A stretch of DNA of 64,000 nt from JBNKHG01 sp050290225 (GCA_050290225.1 JBNKHG010000016.1:1-64000), one strand, 5' to 3'; shown: positions 8,506-17,119, counted from the first letter of the stretch. The notes: generated from the letters alone by a model not told the origin. A program made the numbers and translations.

Positions 8506-8703
8506 TTACTTGGCGCGCAACATACGATCTACCGCGGGAGTATCAGCCGCATTCAGCGTGCTGGTACCGCGCAGATGACGCTTACGCTTGGTAGTCATCT
8601 TGGTGAGGATGTGGCTCTTGAAAGCATGCTTGTGCTTGTAGCCAGAACCGGTCTTCTTGAAGCGCTTGGCGGCGCCACTGTGTACTTTAGCTTTTGTTGC
8701 CAT
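8506..8703 (-). CDS. rpmI: 50S ribosomal protein L35
   Basis: This is a 65-residue basic protein of the large subunit. The family start MATKAKVHSGAAKRFKKTGSG begins at 8703; a longer frame from 8718 would add five non-homologous residues. A conserved SHILTKMTTKRKRHLRG block follows. It lies between infC and rplT as usual. Confidence 0.98.
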   Translation of the reverse strand: MATKAKVHSGAAKRFKKTGSGYKHKHAFKSHILTKMTTKRKRHLRGTSTLNAADTPAVDRMLRAK

Positions 8704-8798
8704 GGGAAAACTCCACATTTTTGATTGCTAACAACGTGAAAGCCCTGGAGCATCCGGCTCCGTCTTTCTGCGAGTGAGAAGGCAGCTAAAAAGCCCGA

Positions 8799-9338
8799 TC
8801 ACTTCTTCTTTTTCGGAGCGATCACCATCAACAACTGGCGACCCTCCATTTTGGGGTACTGCTCAACGACGCCATATTCCTCAAGATCGATTTCGATGCG
8901 TTTCATCATCTCCATGCCGAGCTCCTGGTGCGCCATTTCGCGACCACGGTACCGCAGGGATACCTTGGCCTTGTCCCCGTCTTCCAGGAAACGAATAAGA
9001 TTACGTAATTTAATCTTATAGTCCCCTATGTCCGTCCCTGGGCGGAATTTCATTTCTTTAATCTGCTGCTGCTTCTGCTTCTTCTTGGCAGCGGCCTTGG
9101 TTTTCTTGATATCAAACAAGTGCTTGCCATAGTCCATCACTTTACAGACTATGGGATCTGAATCGCCGGCGATCTGTACCAGATCCAGACTGGCCTCCTG
9201 GGCCACTTGCAGCGCCTCTTCCAAGGATACGATACCGACCTGCTGGCCATCGGCGCCGATCAGTCGTATGTTGTCGGCCTCGATCTGATCGTTGATCGGG
9301 GCCTTCTTGGATTTCCCTTTAGCGTTTTCTCGTTTGAT
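8799..9338 (-). CDS. infC: Translation initiation factor IF-3, AUC start codon
   Basis: IF-3 prevents subunit joining and proofreads the start codon. The conserved sequence extends upstream of the first in-frame ATG (9224): APINDQIEADNIRLIGADG is clearly IF-3. The only well-placed start is ATC at 9336-9338, seven bases after an AGGAG site. This gives 179 residues, a normal length. A rare AUU/AUC start is the hallmark of infC, because IF-3 discriminates against it and so represses its own translation. The gene follows thrS by 53 bases. Confidence 0.95.
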   Translation of the reverse strand: MKRENAKGKSKKAPINDQIEADNIRLIGADGQQVGIVSLEEALQVAQEASLDLVQIAGDSDPIVCKVMDYGKHLFDIKKTKAAAKKKQKQQQIKEMKFRPGTDIGDYKIKLRNLIRFLEDGDKAKVSLRYRGREMAHQELGMEMMKRIEIDLEEYGVVEQYPKMEGRQLLMVIAPKKKK

Positions 9339-9391
9339 GGTTATTCTCCTCTAATATATGTCCCTACGCGTCAGTTATGCGTTTTCAGGAC

Positions 9392-11314
9392 CTACAACGA
9401 CGAACGGCCGCGACGTGCAACGTCCGCGGCCAGGTGTTCGGCAAATGCCTCAACATTCATCGTACCCAACTCTTCACCGGTGCGGGTGCGCACCGCCAGA
9501 GTCTCATTCTCAACTTCCTTATCGCCGATCACCAGCAGATAGGGAATACGCTGAATTGTGTGCTCGCGGATTTTAAAGCCGATCTTCTCATTTCTCAAGT
9601 CGGAAATGACCCGGAAGCCCTTGTTTCGCAAGGATTCTTCCACTTTTTTCGCATATTCCGCCTGATTGTCCGTAATGTTGAGCACCACCGCCTGCTCCGG
9701 CGCCAGCCAGGCCGGGAAAGCGCCCTCGTATTGCTCGATCAGAATACCGATAAAACGCTCAAAAGAGCCCAGAATCGCCCGGTGCAGCATGACCGGCACC
9801 TGGCGGGAACCATCCTCCGCCACATACTGGGCGTCGAGGCGGCCCGGCATGGAGAAATCCACCTGGATAGTGCCGCACTGCCACACCCGCCCCAGGCAAT
9901 CCTTGAGGGAGAACTCGATCTTGGGTCCATAGAAGGCGCCCTCGCCCGGCAGTAACTCCCAATCCAAGCCCTTGGCATCCAGTGCGTCCGCCAGGGCCTT
10001 TTCCGCCTTGTCCCAGACCTCATCACTGCCCACTCGCTGTTCGGGGCGAGTGGAGAGACGGATAATCACCTGATCGAAACCGAAATCCGCATAAACGTCG
10101 TATAACAGATCGGTAAAGATGGAGACCTCGTCCAGAATCTGGGCTTCGGTACAGAAGATATGGGCATCGTCCTGGACAAAACCGCGCACCCGCATAATGC
10201 CCTGCAGGGTACCGGAGGCTTCATTACGGTGGCAGGAACCAAACTCCGCCAGGCGCAGGGGCAGATCGCGGTAACTCTTCAGGCCCTGGTTAAACACCTG
10301 GATATGGCAGGGGCAGTTCATGGGCTTGACGGCGTAGTCGCGGGACTCCGACTCCACGGTAAACATGTCGTCACGAAACTTGTCCCAGTGGCCGGATTTC
10401 TCCCACAGGGTGCGGTCCACCACCAGCGGCGTCTTGATCTCCTGGTAACCGTTATTGCGCTGCACTTCGCGCATATATTGTTCCACCGCGGTGTAAACGG
10501 CCCAACCCTTGGGATGCCAGAACACCATGCCGGGCGCCTCCTCCTGCAAATGGAAGAGATCGAACTTCTTGCCCAGGCGACGGTGATCGCGCTTGACCGC
10601 CTCCTCCAGGAAATTCAGGTGCTGCTTGAGCTGCTTTTTATCGCCCCAGGCGGTACCGTAGATCCGTTGCAACATTTTGTTGTTGGAGTCTCCCCGCCAG
10701 TAAGCACCGGACACCCGCATCAACTTGAAATGCTGGCAGAACTTCATGTTCGGGACATGGGGGCCCCGGCACATATCGATATATTCCTGGTGGTGATAGA
10801 GCCCAGGCGTGGCATCCTTGGGTACATCCTGGTCCAGGATTTCCATTTTGTAGGGTTCGCCGCGGGCTTCGAAGGTATCCCGGGCCTCCTGCCAGCTGAC
10901 GTTTTTCTTGATGACGTCATAGCCGGTCTTGGCCAGCTCCTTCATACGTTTCTCGAGCGCAGCCACATCCTCCTCGGTGAGCATATGGTCCAGGTCGACA
11001 TCGTAGTAGAAGCCGTTCTCGATAGTGGGGCCGATGGCCATTTTCACATCCGGCCACAATTGCTTGATGGCGTGCCCCAACAGGTGGGCACAGGAGTGAC
11101 GGATAATTTCCAGGCCGTCTTCGTCGCGGACCGTGTAGAGAGTCAGTTCCGCATCTTCGGTAATCAGGTCACAGGCATCGACCCGCTCACCGTTGACCTT
11201 TCCCGCGATGGTGGCCTTGGCCAGGCCGGGACCGATATCGGCGGCCACCTCCATCACGGACACGGGTTTATCGAATTCGCGTTGAGAACCGTCGGGGAGA
11301 GTAATAACAGGCAT
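9392..11314 (-). CDS. thrS: Threonyl-tRNA synthetase
   Basis: This 640-residue protein charges tRNA-Thr. Domains in order: TGS (residues 1-60, MPVITLPDGSQREF); the SAD editing domain with HSCAHLLGHA near residue 75 and the matching downstream His/Cys site; class II catalytic core (about 240-535, with MNCPCHIQVF for zinc and threonine binding); and C-terminal anticodon-binding domain (about 540-640, QAVVLNITDNQAEYA). It heads the thrS-infC-rpmI-rplT operon. The length equals that of other gammaproteobacterial enzymes (about 640). Confidence 0.99.
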   Translation of the reverse strand: MPVITLPDGSQREFDKPVSVMEVAADIGPGLAKATIAGKVNGERVDACDLITEDAELTLYTVRDEDGLEIIRHSCAHLLGHAIKQLWPDVKMAIGPTIENGFYYDVDLDHMLTEEDVAALEKRMKELAKTGYDVIKKNVSWQEARDTFEARGEPYKMEILDQDVPKDATPGLYHHQEYIDMCRGPHVPNMKFCQHFKLMRVSGAYWRGDSNNKMLQRIYGTAWGDKKQLKQHLNFLEEAVKRDHRRLGKKFDLFHLQEEAPGMVFWHPKGWAVYTAVEQYMREVQRNNGYQEIKTPLVVDRTLWEKSGHWDKFRDDMFTVESESRDYAVKPMNCPCHIQVFNQGLKSYRDLPLRLAEFGSCHRNEASGTLQGIMRVRGFVQDDAHIFCTEAQILDEVSIFTDLLYDVYADFGFDQVIIRLSTRPEQRVGSDEVWDKAEKALADALDAKGLDWELLPGEGAFYGPKIEFSLKDCLGRVWQCGTIQVDFSMPGRLDAQYVAEDGSRQVPVMLHRAILGSFERFIGILIEQYEGAFPAWLAPEQAVVLNITDNQAEYAKKVEESLRNKGFRVISDLRNEKIGFKIREHTIQRIPYLLVIGDKEVENETLAVRTRTGEELGTMNVEAFAEHLAADVARRGRSSL

Positions 11315-11514
11315 GAAGCGTCCTTTATTCAGTGGTAGCCCATACGAGAGGCTACTTGATGATCAATTTCCAAAGCTTGCCACCTAAGAGTGAAATTAGC
11401 AGGCAAAATCAGGAGTATAGTCTAGAAAGGCGGGGATTATAGGGGGTTGATGCGGTTATTGCGAGGGGAGGAGGGATGGAGTAGGTCGGAGTGTGAATTT
11501 GATGGTGATTGCAT

Positions 11515-11550
11515 GCTGTAAGCTGTAAGCCGTAAGCCGTAAGCTGCGAG
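11515..11550. repeat. Single heptamer array after the ATP sulfurylase/APS kinase gene
   Basis: About five tandem heptamers of the AGCTGTA/AGCCGTA type lie 24 bases beyond the stop of the 11574-13286 gene. No opposing arm is visible, so this may be a half-element of the family seen at 6762, 35053, 41899 and 56050. The rest of 11315-11514 holds the thrS upstream region, with no gene seen. Confidence 0.8.
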
Positions 11551-11573
11551 ATTCAAATCCGAGTCATGACAAA

Positions 11574-13286
11574 TTAGTCAATCACCCCAATTTCCCCAAG
11601 CTTCGCCATCACCACTTCAATCGCCTCGGTCATGTCATATTGGGAGGTATCAATCCGCAATTCCGGCTGCTCCGGCTCTTCATAGGGATCGTCGATACCG
11701 GTAAAACCCTTGATTTTTCCGGCACGGGCCATGGCGTAGAGGCCTTTGCGGTCGCGTTGCTCACAGACTTCGATCGGGGTGGCCACATGCACCTCCACAA
11801 AGGTGCCCACCTGGTCGATCAGTTTGCGTACTTTCGAACGGGTAGACGCATAGGGCGCAATGGGCGCGCAGATCGCCACCCCACCGTTTTTGGTGATCTC
11901 GCCGGCCACAAAGCCGATACGCTGGATATTGAGATCACGATGCTCTTTGGAGAAGGTCAGTTCGCTGGACAGGTTTTTGCGAACCACGTCCCCGTCCAGT
12001 AGCGTTACCGGACGGCCCCCCTTTTCGCGCAGCCGCTCGACCAGCCCGTTGGCCAGCGTGGACTTGCCCGAGCCCGACAGGCCAGTGAAAAAGACGGTAA
12101 AGCCCTGGCGGGATCTCGGCGGCAGTGTCGCGTGCAATTCCTCCACGACTTCCGGAAAAGCGAACCATTCGGGCACCTGATCCCCGCGCCTCAGAATCTC
12201 GCGCAGCTCCGCGCCCGAGATATACAGCCCCTGCTCCCCCGGGAGCAACTGGCTCTCCTCGCAGAACTCGCCCCGACTGGGCACATAAAGGAGAAACGGC
12301 GCGCAAAGAATCCTGATCTTCAACTCATCCTGGAAAGATGACACCAGCTGCTGTGACGCCAACACATCATAAAAGCTGCCGCCGCGATTATCGCGACCGG
12401 GCCCGGCGTGGTCCCGGCCGACGATAAAGTGGCTAAAGCCGTAATTCTGGCGAATGATGGCCTGCCACAACGCTTCCCTTGGCCCCCCCATGCGCATCGC
12501 CAGGGGCAACAAACTCAACATGGCGGTCGCATCCGGGTAGTGCTTGATGACCTTCTCGTAGCAACGAACCCGACTGTAGTAGTCGATATCCCCGGGCTTG
12601 GTCATTCCCACGGCCGAGTGAATCACAAAATTGGCCTGGTTCTGCCCCATCAGCCGCTTGGTCATGATCACATGGGCCCGGTGGACGGGATTACGGGTCT
12701 GGAAGGCAATCACCTTCTCCCAGCCCCTTTCCGCGAACCTGGCCCGCAGACTGGCGGGAGAATCACGATACTGGCGAAAATCGTAATGCAGCGGCGGCGT
12801 CACGCCCACCAGGGAGCCACCCAGGTAATAATCACCGGCTTCGTGCATCAGGTAGTGGACGCCGGGATGGTCGTCGTCCGCCGTGCCGAAGACGGATGAG
12901 GCCTCCCTCTCCTTATCCGGCTGCCAACAATCGGTTACCGTCATATTGGCGATAACCACCCCCTCTTCGTCCCGCAGGGTGATCTGTTGCCCGACGTCGA
13001 CTTGTTCGGCAAAGGCCCGGGAGACATCCAGGGTTATCGGCATTGACCAGAGAGTGCCATCCGTCAGCCGCATGGCGTCGACCACGGAATCGTAATCCGC
13101 CCGCCCCAGGAAACCCGTCAATGGAGAGAAGGCGCCGTTTAGCAACAACTCGATATCGCAAAGCTGTCGCCTGGTCAGGTCCCAGGACAGATGGGTTTTT
13201 GCCTGCTCCTTCTCTTGGGCCAGGGCCTCGCCCTCGGCATAGAGATTCACCAACACCCCGCCGTGCGCCTCAACCAACCCGCTCAT
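11574..13286 (-). CDS. Bifunctional ATP sulfurylase / APS kinase
   Basis: This 570-residue fusion would make APS from sulfate and ATP and then phosphorylate it to PAPS. The N-terminal about 390 residues are a monomeric-type (Sat) ATP sulfurylase: the nucleotide-binding motif QTRNPVHRAH is near residue 200 and GRDHAGPG near 295. The C-terminal about 175 residues are an APS kinase with P-loop GLSGSGKST near residue 405, followed by DGDVVRKNLSSELTFSKEHRD. The ATG at 13286 has an AAGGGG site five bases upstream, better placed than the GTG at 13292. The SLC13 permease gene lies immediately upstream, which suggests co-expression. A separate heterodimeric sulfurylase (CysD, CysN) is encoded 18 kb away. 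Confidence 0.95.
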   Translation of the reverse strand: MSGLVEAHGGVLVNLYAEGEALAQEKEQAKTHLSWDLTRRQLCDIELLLNGAFSPLTGFLGRADYDSVVDAMRLTDGTLWSMPITLDVSRAFAEQVDVGQQITLRDEEGVVIANMTVTDCWQPDKEREASSVFGTADDDHPGVHYLMHEAGDYYLGGSLVGVTPPLHYDFRQYRDSPASLRARFAERGWEKVIAFQTRNPVHRAHVIMTKRLMGQNQANFVIHSAVGMTKPGDIDYYSRVRCYEKVIKHYPDATAMLSLLPLAMRMGGPREALWQAIIRQNYGFSHFIVGRDHAGPGRDNRGGSFYDVLASQQLVSSFQDELKIRILCAPFLLYVPSRGEFCEESQLLPGEQGLYISGAELREILRRGDQVPEWFAFPEVVEELHATLPPRSRQGFTVFFTGLSGSGKSTLANGLVERLREKGGRPVTLLDGDVVRKNLSSELTFSKEHRDLNIQRIGFVAGEITKNGGVAICAPIAPYASTRSKVRKLIDQVGTFVEVHVATPIEVCEQRDRKGLYAMARAGKIKGFTGIDDPYEEPEQPELRIDTSQYDMTEAIEVVMAKLGEIGVID

Positions 13287-13340
13287 AGCCACCCCTTCCT
13301 TAAACTGTCACCCGGACACAAACCAACCTGTGAACTCCCG

Positions 13341-15110
13341 TCAAAACGGCCACACCTGCGGAATTATCCACAAGGCCGTCACACCCACCAGAATACTGAG
13401 CGGCAGCCCCAGGCGCACATAATCCCCGAAGCGGTAACCGCCGGGGCCCTGTACCATCAGGTTAGTCTGGTAACCGATGGGTGTCACAAAACTCGCCGAG
13501 GCCGCCACCATGACCGCCACCGCAAAGGGGGTGACGCTGACACCCAGGGATTCCGCCGCACTCAGGGCAATGGGAAACATGACAATGGCGGCCGCATTAT
13601 TGGTAATTGTTTCGGTCAATAACACCGTCACCAGATAGATCGCCACCAGTAACAGAAATACGTCGCCACCGGCCAGCACCAGGGCCTGCTGGGCAATCAT
13701 CTGCGCCAGGCCAACTTTTTGAATGGCCGCCCCCAAGCCGAAGGCACAGGCAATAATCAGGAGCACACGGTAGTCGATATTTTTGCGGGCGGCTTCCAGG
13801 GTCATGCAACCGGTGAGTCGCATCAGGCCTGCCGTCAGTAGCGCCGCCTGCAGCAGCCCCAACACATTGGCCAGCACCAGGCCCAGCATGGCCGCCAGCA
13901 ACCCCAATGCCAGGGGGGCCTTCTCGTGCTTGACCCCATTGCTGTTTTCCAGGCGTGAAACCAGGAGAAATTCACGGCTGTTGCGAAACTTGAACAGGAA
14001 GCCCTTCTGCGCCTCCAGCAACAGGGTGTCACCGGCGCGCAGCACAATATCACCCAGTTTGCCGTGCAGTCGTTGGCCGTTGCGCGCCACCGACAACACC
14101 GCCGCATTGTAGCGGTGACGAAAACGGGCATCGCGAATACTGCGCCCCACCGCCGGACTCTCGGCGGAGAGTACCGCTTCAAACAGGCGCCGCTCGCTTT
14201 GACTGCCTTTTACCTTGAACACCTGATCAGAGGCCAGCTCCAGCCCCCGAATTCGGCGCAGCTCAACCACCGACTCCACCGCGCCCGCAAACACCAACCG
14301 GTCGCCGGACTGCATCACGGTTTTCGGCGAGACCACGGTCAATACTTCGCCCTCGCGGGCAATCTCCACCAGATAAAGTCCCGGCAGATGGCGCAACCCC
14401 GCCTCCTCCACCGTTTGCCCGATCAGCTCACATTCAGGGCCCACGAGCATTTCCACCAGGTACTCGCGCACATTGTCAAAGCTCTCCACGGCCCCTTCCC
14501 GTTTGGGCAACAGCCAGGACGACGCCAACACCAGGTAAATGCTTCCCACTCCCACCAGTGGCAACCCCACCCACGCCAGGTCGAACAGCTCAAATCCCGG
14601 CAATCCCTGTTGGCGGATCATCCCATCCACCACCAGGTTGGTACTGGTTCCGATCAGGGTGCAGGTTCCCCCCAGAATGGAGATATAACTAAGGGGGAGA
14701 AGCAGTTGGGAGGGTTGAAACAGGCTGCGTTTACACCAGTTCTGTACCGCCGACGTAAACATGGCCACCACAGGGCTGTTGTTCACAAAAGCGCTCAAGG
14801 CCGCCGCCGGCAGCAACAGCTGGAACTGGGCCATGCGGGAATTGCCGGGCCGGCCAAGGACCCAGCGGCTCAACCAGTCCACCGCCCCGGTCTCGCGCAG
14901 ACCGCCGACCACCGCGTAGAGCACGGCAATGGTAATCAGGCCCTGATTGCTAAAGCCTGCCAGGGCTTCTACGGGGGTGAGAATCCCCAGAATCAATAGT
15001 AATCCCAGAACGGCCATCAGTATGGCATCGGCGGAAAAGCGGTTAGAGGCCAGTAAAACCAGGGTGGCCGGTAGCAGCAAAAGGACTACAAGGAAGTCGA
15101 ATGGCGGCAA
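13341..15110 (-). CDS. SLC13-family permease with two RCK-C domains, probable sulfate importer
   Basis: This 589-residue membrane protein of the DASS/SLC13 (CitMHS-like) family has hydrophobic helices at residues 1-190 and 400-589. Between them lies a cytosolic insert with two TrkA-C-like domains (about 210-290 and 300-380). The family signature FVNNSPVVAMF occurs in the N-terminal half, and TNNAAAIVMFPIALSAAE with SFVTPIGYQTN in the C-terminal half. Members of this architecture are often sulfate or other anion transporters. The adjacent ATP sulfurylase/APS kinase gene, 54 bases downstream, makes sulfate the likely substrate (inference). The start is TTG at 15110, seven bases after CAGGAG. 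Confidence 0.88.
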   Translation of the reverse strand: MPPFDFLVVLLLLPATLVLLASNRFSADAILMAVLGLLLILGILTPVEALAGFSNQGLITIAVLYAVVGGLRETGAVDWLSRWVLGRPGNSRMAQFQLLLPAAALSAFVNNSPVVAMFTSAVQNWCKRSLFQPSQLLLPLSYISILGGTCTLIGTSTNLVVDGMIRQQGLPGFELFDLAWVGLPLVGVGSIYLVLASSWLLPKREGAVESFDNVREYLVEMLVGPECELIGQTVEEAGLRHLPGLYLVEIAREGEVLTVVSPKTVMQSGDRLVFAGAVESVVELRRIRGLELASDQVFKVKGSQSERRLFEAVLSAESPAVGRSIRDARFRHRYNAAVLSVARNGQRLHGKLGDIVLRAGDTLLLEAQKGFLFKFRNSREFLLVSRLENSNGVKHEKAPLALGLLAAMLGLVLANVLGLLQAALLTAGLMRLTGCMTLEAARKNIDYRVLLIIACAFGLGAAIQKVGLAQMIAQQALVLAGGDVFLLLVAIYLVTVLLTETITNNAAAIVMFPIALSAAESLGVSVTPFAVAVMVAASASFVTPIGYQTNLMVQGPGGYRFGDYVRLGLPLSILVGVTALWIIPQVWPF

Positions 15111-15216
15111 TGAAGGGCTCCTGTTGCCTTTATTGTTTCCTGAAATTGGGAAGCATTCTAGCAGAGGGATTCAGCCGGGGTAACTGACCCTCTCAACAGA
15201 TGAACAATTAACTGCC

Positions 15217-15232
15217 GATATAGACCTATATC
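15217..15232. promoter_or_regulatory. Candidate operator upstream of phd/parE
   Basis: GATATAG and CTATATC form a perfect 7-bp inverted repeat with a 2-base gap, 65 bases before the antitoxin start. Phd/YefM antitoxins autorepress through short palindromes of this kind. Its AT-rich centre also overlaps possible -10-like sequence. Confidence 0.45.
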
Positions 15233-15238
15233 ATTGTA

Positions 15239-15270
15239 TTTTCGCCCAATATGGGCAAAATAGGCGAAAC
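15239..15270. promoter_or_regulatory. Nested palindrome upstream of phd/parE
   Basis: GCCCAATATGGGC (15244-15256) is palindromic. It lies inside a wider TTTCGCC...GGCGAAA inverted repeat (about 15239-15270), 28 bases before the antitoxin start. It is a plausible second autoregulatory operator. Confidence 0.45.
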
Positions 15271-15297
15271 AGACAATTTATCAGCGGACAAGAGACA

Positions 15298-15567
15298 ATG
15301 CGGACAGTATCAGCCAACGAGGCCAAGGCGCGCTTTGGTCAGCTTTTAGACACTGCCAGAAGAGAGCCAGTCACCATAGAAAAGCATGGTCGACCGGTAG
15401 CAGTAATGATTTCAAAAGAAGATTACGATGCTATCGAAGCAATCAAGCTGGCGCGACTACGCGAACAGGTTCAAGCCGGAATAGAATCCAGCCGACTTGG
15501 TAGATCCATCGAAATTAGCGAAGACCAACTGGATGATTTCGTTAACCGCCTGATGGAGACCAAATAA
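15298..15567 (+). CDS. Phd/YefM-family antitoxin
   Basis: This 89-residue protein is the antitoxin of a type II module. The N-terminal domain has the Phd/YefM pattern: VSANEAKARFGQLLDTAR, then VTIEKHGRPVAVMISKEDYDAI. The charged C-terminal tail (about 55-89) would wrap the toxin. It precedes the ParE-like toxin by 23 bases on the same strand. Palindromes at 15217-15270 are likely targets of autorepression. The module sits between the SLC13 permease and tRNA-Val, a common landing place for horizontally acquired modules. Confidence 0.93.
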   Translation: MRTVSANEAKARFGQLLDTARREPVTIEKHGRPVAVMISKEDYDAIEAIKLARLREQVQAGIESSRLGRSIEISEDQLDDFVNRLMETK

Positions 15568-15590
15568 ATTACAGCGCCAAGGAAGGACGC

Positions 15591-15878
15591 ATGAAACTAA
15601 AGTTCACACAGCTGGCCATCGACGATCTCAAGGACATCGGACAATATAGCAGCCAAAATTGGGGGCCAACCAAAGCCAACAACTACAGACAAGCCCTATC
15701 CAACAGAATTCGCTGGATACTGACCAATAAACCGCTTTGGCAGAGCAGACCTGAAATGGGCGATGGTATTTATTCGGCCAGTGAACAATCCCATATCATC
15801 GTGTTCTGGGAGTACAGAGAGGGCGTTGAAATCCTTCGCATTCTGCATAGACGGATGGATGTTAAGAGCCATCTTTAA
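15591..15878 (+). CDS. ParE/RelE-family toxin
   Basis: This 95-residue protein has the ParE/RelE fold pattern: N-terminal FTQLAIDDLKDIGQYSSQNWG, central arginine and proline loops (NKPLWQSRPEMGDGIY), and C-terminal HIIVFWEYREGVEILRILHRRMD. The terminal EILRILHRRMD matches the ParE family more closely than the RNase RelE subgroup, so gyrase poisoning is more likely than mRNA cleavage. This is inference from family resemblance. It pairs with the Phd-type antitoxin just upstream. An AAGGA site lies 5 bases before the start. Confidence 0.9.
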   Translation: MKLKFTQLAIDDLKDIGQYSSQNWGPTKANNYRQALSNRIRWILTNKPLWQSRPEMGDGIYSASEQSHIIVFWEYREGVEILRILHRRMDVKSHL

Positions 15879-15921
15879 TAAACAGAAAGGGCGCTTCTCA
15901 CCCACCCGAACCTGCCAAATA

Positions 15922-15952
15922 AAAAAGGCCCACCCTAATCGGGTGAGCCTTT
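15922..15952. terminator. Bidirectional terminator between parE and tRNA-Val
   Basis: An AGGCCCACCC/CGGGTGAGCCT stem with A-rich left and T-rich right flanks can terminate both the toxin transcript (+) and the tRNA transcript (-). Confidence 0.85.
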
Positions 15953-15958
15953 TGTATT

Positions 15959-16035
<77 letters not shown>

Positions 16036-16268
16036 GGCGCGACAGCGCATTTGCTGTCGAGGGCGCGAACTTTAGCAGCAACCTCCGCCGGAGACAACCC
16101 CCCATTCGCTTCTTCACTACTCGAGGCTCGATTTGCATCTTTGACGATAATCTAATACTTTCTAGATTAAGAAATCACCAATATTTGGGCAACCCATCCC
16201 ATTGAGATACCAGCTCTGTCAATAGCACCTCACACCGTTACAACCCGGACCCGGACGGTAATTTTTTA

Positions 16269-16571
16269 ATGAAGGATCAAGTGATCAATAGCGCGAGGAA
16301 GAAAATACTCTTTCTCCCGCATGCAGTGGCCCAAATGTCCCGGCCTGACAGAATGATTTCGACAACGGATGTTCGAGAAACGGTGTTTGACGGACATGTT
16401 ATTGAAGAGTATAGAGACGACCCAAGAGGAAAAAGTTGCTTGGTGCTCCATAGACCGAGTGGCCGGGCTGTGCATGTCGTGTGTGCACCCAAAGAAGATT
16501 ATCTGGCGATCATTACTGCGTACATTCCCAATCCATCTCAGTGGGACAGCACGCTAAGCAAGAGGGTTTAA
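16269..16571 (+). CDS. DUF4258 protein, possible MqsR-like toxin
   Basis: This 100-residue protein has the DUF4258 pattern: an N-terminal FLPHAVAQMSRPDRMISTTDVRETV segment with the H...R arrangement seen in MqsR/RelE-like folds, and C-terminal GRAVHVVCAPKEDYLAIITAYIPNPSQWD. DUF4258 proteins are often encoded directly upstream of a YgiT-type zinc-finger protein, as here. That parallels the MqsR (RNase)/MqsA pair, so a toxin role is likely but unproven. The stop is 2 bases before the GTG of the next gene. No strong ribosome site precedes the ATG, which fits low toxin expression. Confidence 0.8.
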   Translation: MKDQVINSARKKILFLPHAVAQMSRPDRMISTTDVRETVFDGHVIEEYRDDPRGKSCLVLHRPSGRAVHVVCAPKEDYLAIITAYIPNPSQWDSTLSKRV

Positions 16572-16573
16572 CA

Positions 16574-16786
16574 GTGGAATGCTTACATTGTAAAGGCAAA
16601 ATGGAAAAATCTTCGGCCCCGTTCAGCGTCGATCGAAAAGGCTACCATATCTCGTGGGACTCCATCCCTGCCTGGGTTTGCAGTCAGTGTGGAGAACCCT
16701 ATTTTGAAGAGGAACAGGTTGAACATATCCAGGCTGCTCTAATGAAGGTAGATGAAGAAACCCTGACTCTCTCTAAATCAGCCTGA
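16574..16786 (+). CDS. YgiT-type zinc-finger protein, probable antitoxin half
   Basis: This 70-residue protein starts at the GTG at 16574, seven bases after AGAGGG. It has two CxxC pairs (CLHCKGKM near the N-terminus and CSQCGEPYF near residue 38) that would bind one zinc, as in the N-terminal half of MqsA. The helix-turn-helix half of MqsA is absent, so DNA binding would need another protein. It is translationally coupled to the DUF4258 gene. The frame can be extended upstream to 16481, but that part has no family resemblance. Confidence 0.83.
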   Translation: MECLHCKGKMEKSSAPFSVDRKGYHISWDSIPAWVCSQCGEPYFEEEQVEHIQAALMKVDEETLTLSKSA

Positions 16787-16805
16787 CAAATACTATTCTC
16801 AGGTG

Positions 16806-16846
16806 TGGCTGCCAGAACCCTTGTGCTGAAGGAAGAAACCCCAAAC
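16806..16846 (+). pseudogene. Fossil fragment of the downstream epimerase gene
   Basis: These 41 bases match 18031-18071, inside the epimerase gene, at 34 of 41 positions. The reading frame is kept: AARTLVLKEET here, AARTHVLKEET there. The fragment runs in frame into the HigA-like gene. It is best explained as the remnant of a second epimerase copy broken when the TA genes arrived. Confidence 0.75.
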
Positions 16847-16852
16847 ACGCCT

Positions 16853-17119
16853 ATGCACAACCCTCCTCACCCAGGACGACTGCTAAAAATACAGCTGATC
16901 GAAGACGAAGACGGCAACACGATCAACAGCGTTGCCGAGGCCGCCAAAAAGCTGGGATGCCACCGCAACACATTGAACCGCGTGCTGAACGGCAGTGCGT
17001 CCATCTCGCCGCAAATGGCACTGCAAATCGAAGAAGCGAGCGGTAGCAGCGCCGAATTCTGGCTTAAACTGCAGATGGATTTCGATCTCTTCCAATTGCG
17101 TCACCCTCGAGTGGCATAA
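16853..17119 (+). CDS. higA: HigA-like antidote protein, no adjacent HigB seen
   Basis: This 88-residue protein, from the ATG at 16853, has the HigA signature at its start (MHNPPHPGRLLK) and an XRE helix-turn-helix (VAEAAKKLGCHRNTLNRVLNGSASI). The end, AEFWLKLQMDFDLFQL, is also typical. HigA normally lies directly downstream of the toxin gene higB. Here the upstream sequence is an epimerase fragment and the downstream gene is a complete RelE/XRE pair. It therefore looks like an orphan antitoxin. The frame is open from 16805, but residues before MHNPP derive from the epimerase fragment. Confidence 0.88.
   Translation: MHNPPHPGRLLKIQLIEDEDGNTINSVAEAAKKLGCHRNTLNRVLNGSASISPQMALQIEEASGSSAEFWLKLQMDFDLFQLRHPRVA

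Noticed and set aside
10160..11338. A 392-codon open frame opposite thrS
   Set aside because: thrS is full length and certain; the opposite frame has no domain or ribosome site.
16481..16573. N-terminal extension of the YgiT-type protein
   Set aside because: It overlaps the DUF4258 gene in another frame and has no family resemblance. The GTG at 16574 has the better ribosome site.
16805..16852. N-terminal extension of HigA
   Set aside because: These codons derive from the epimerase fragment. HigA proteins begin at MHNPPHPG-like sequence.
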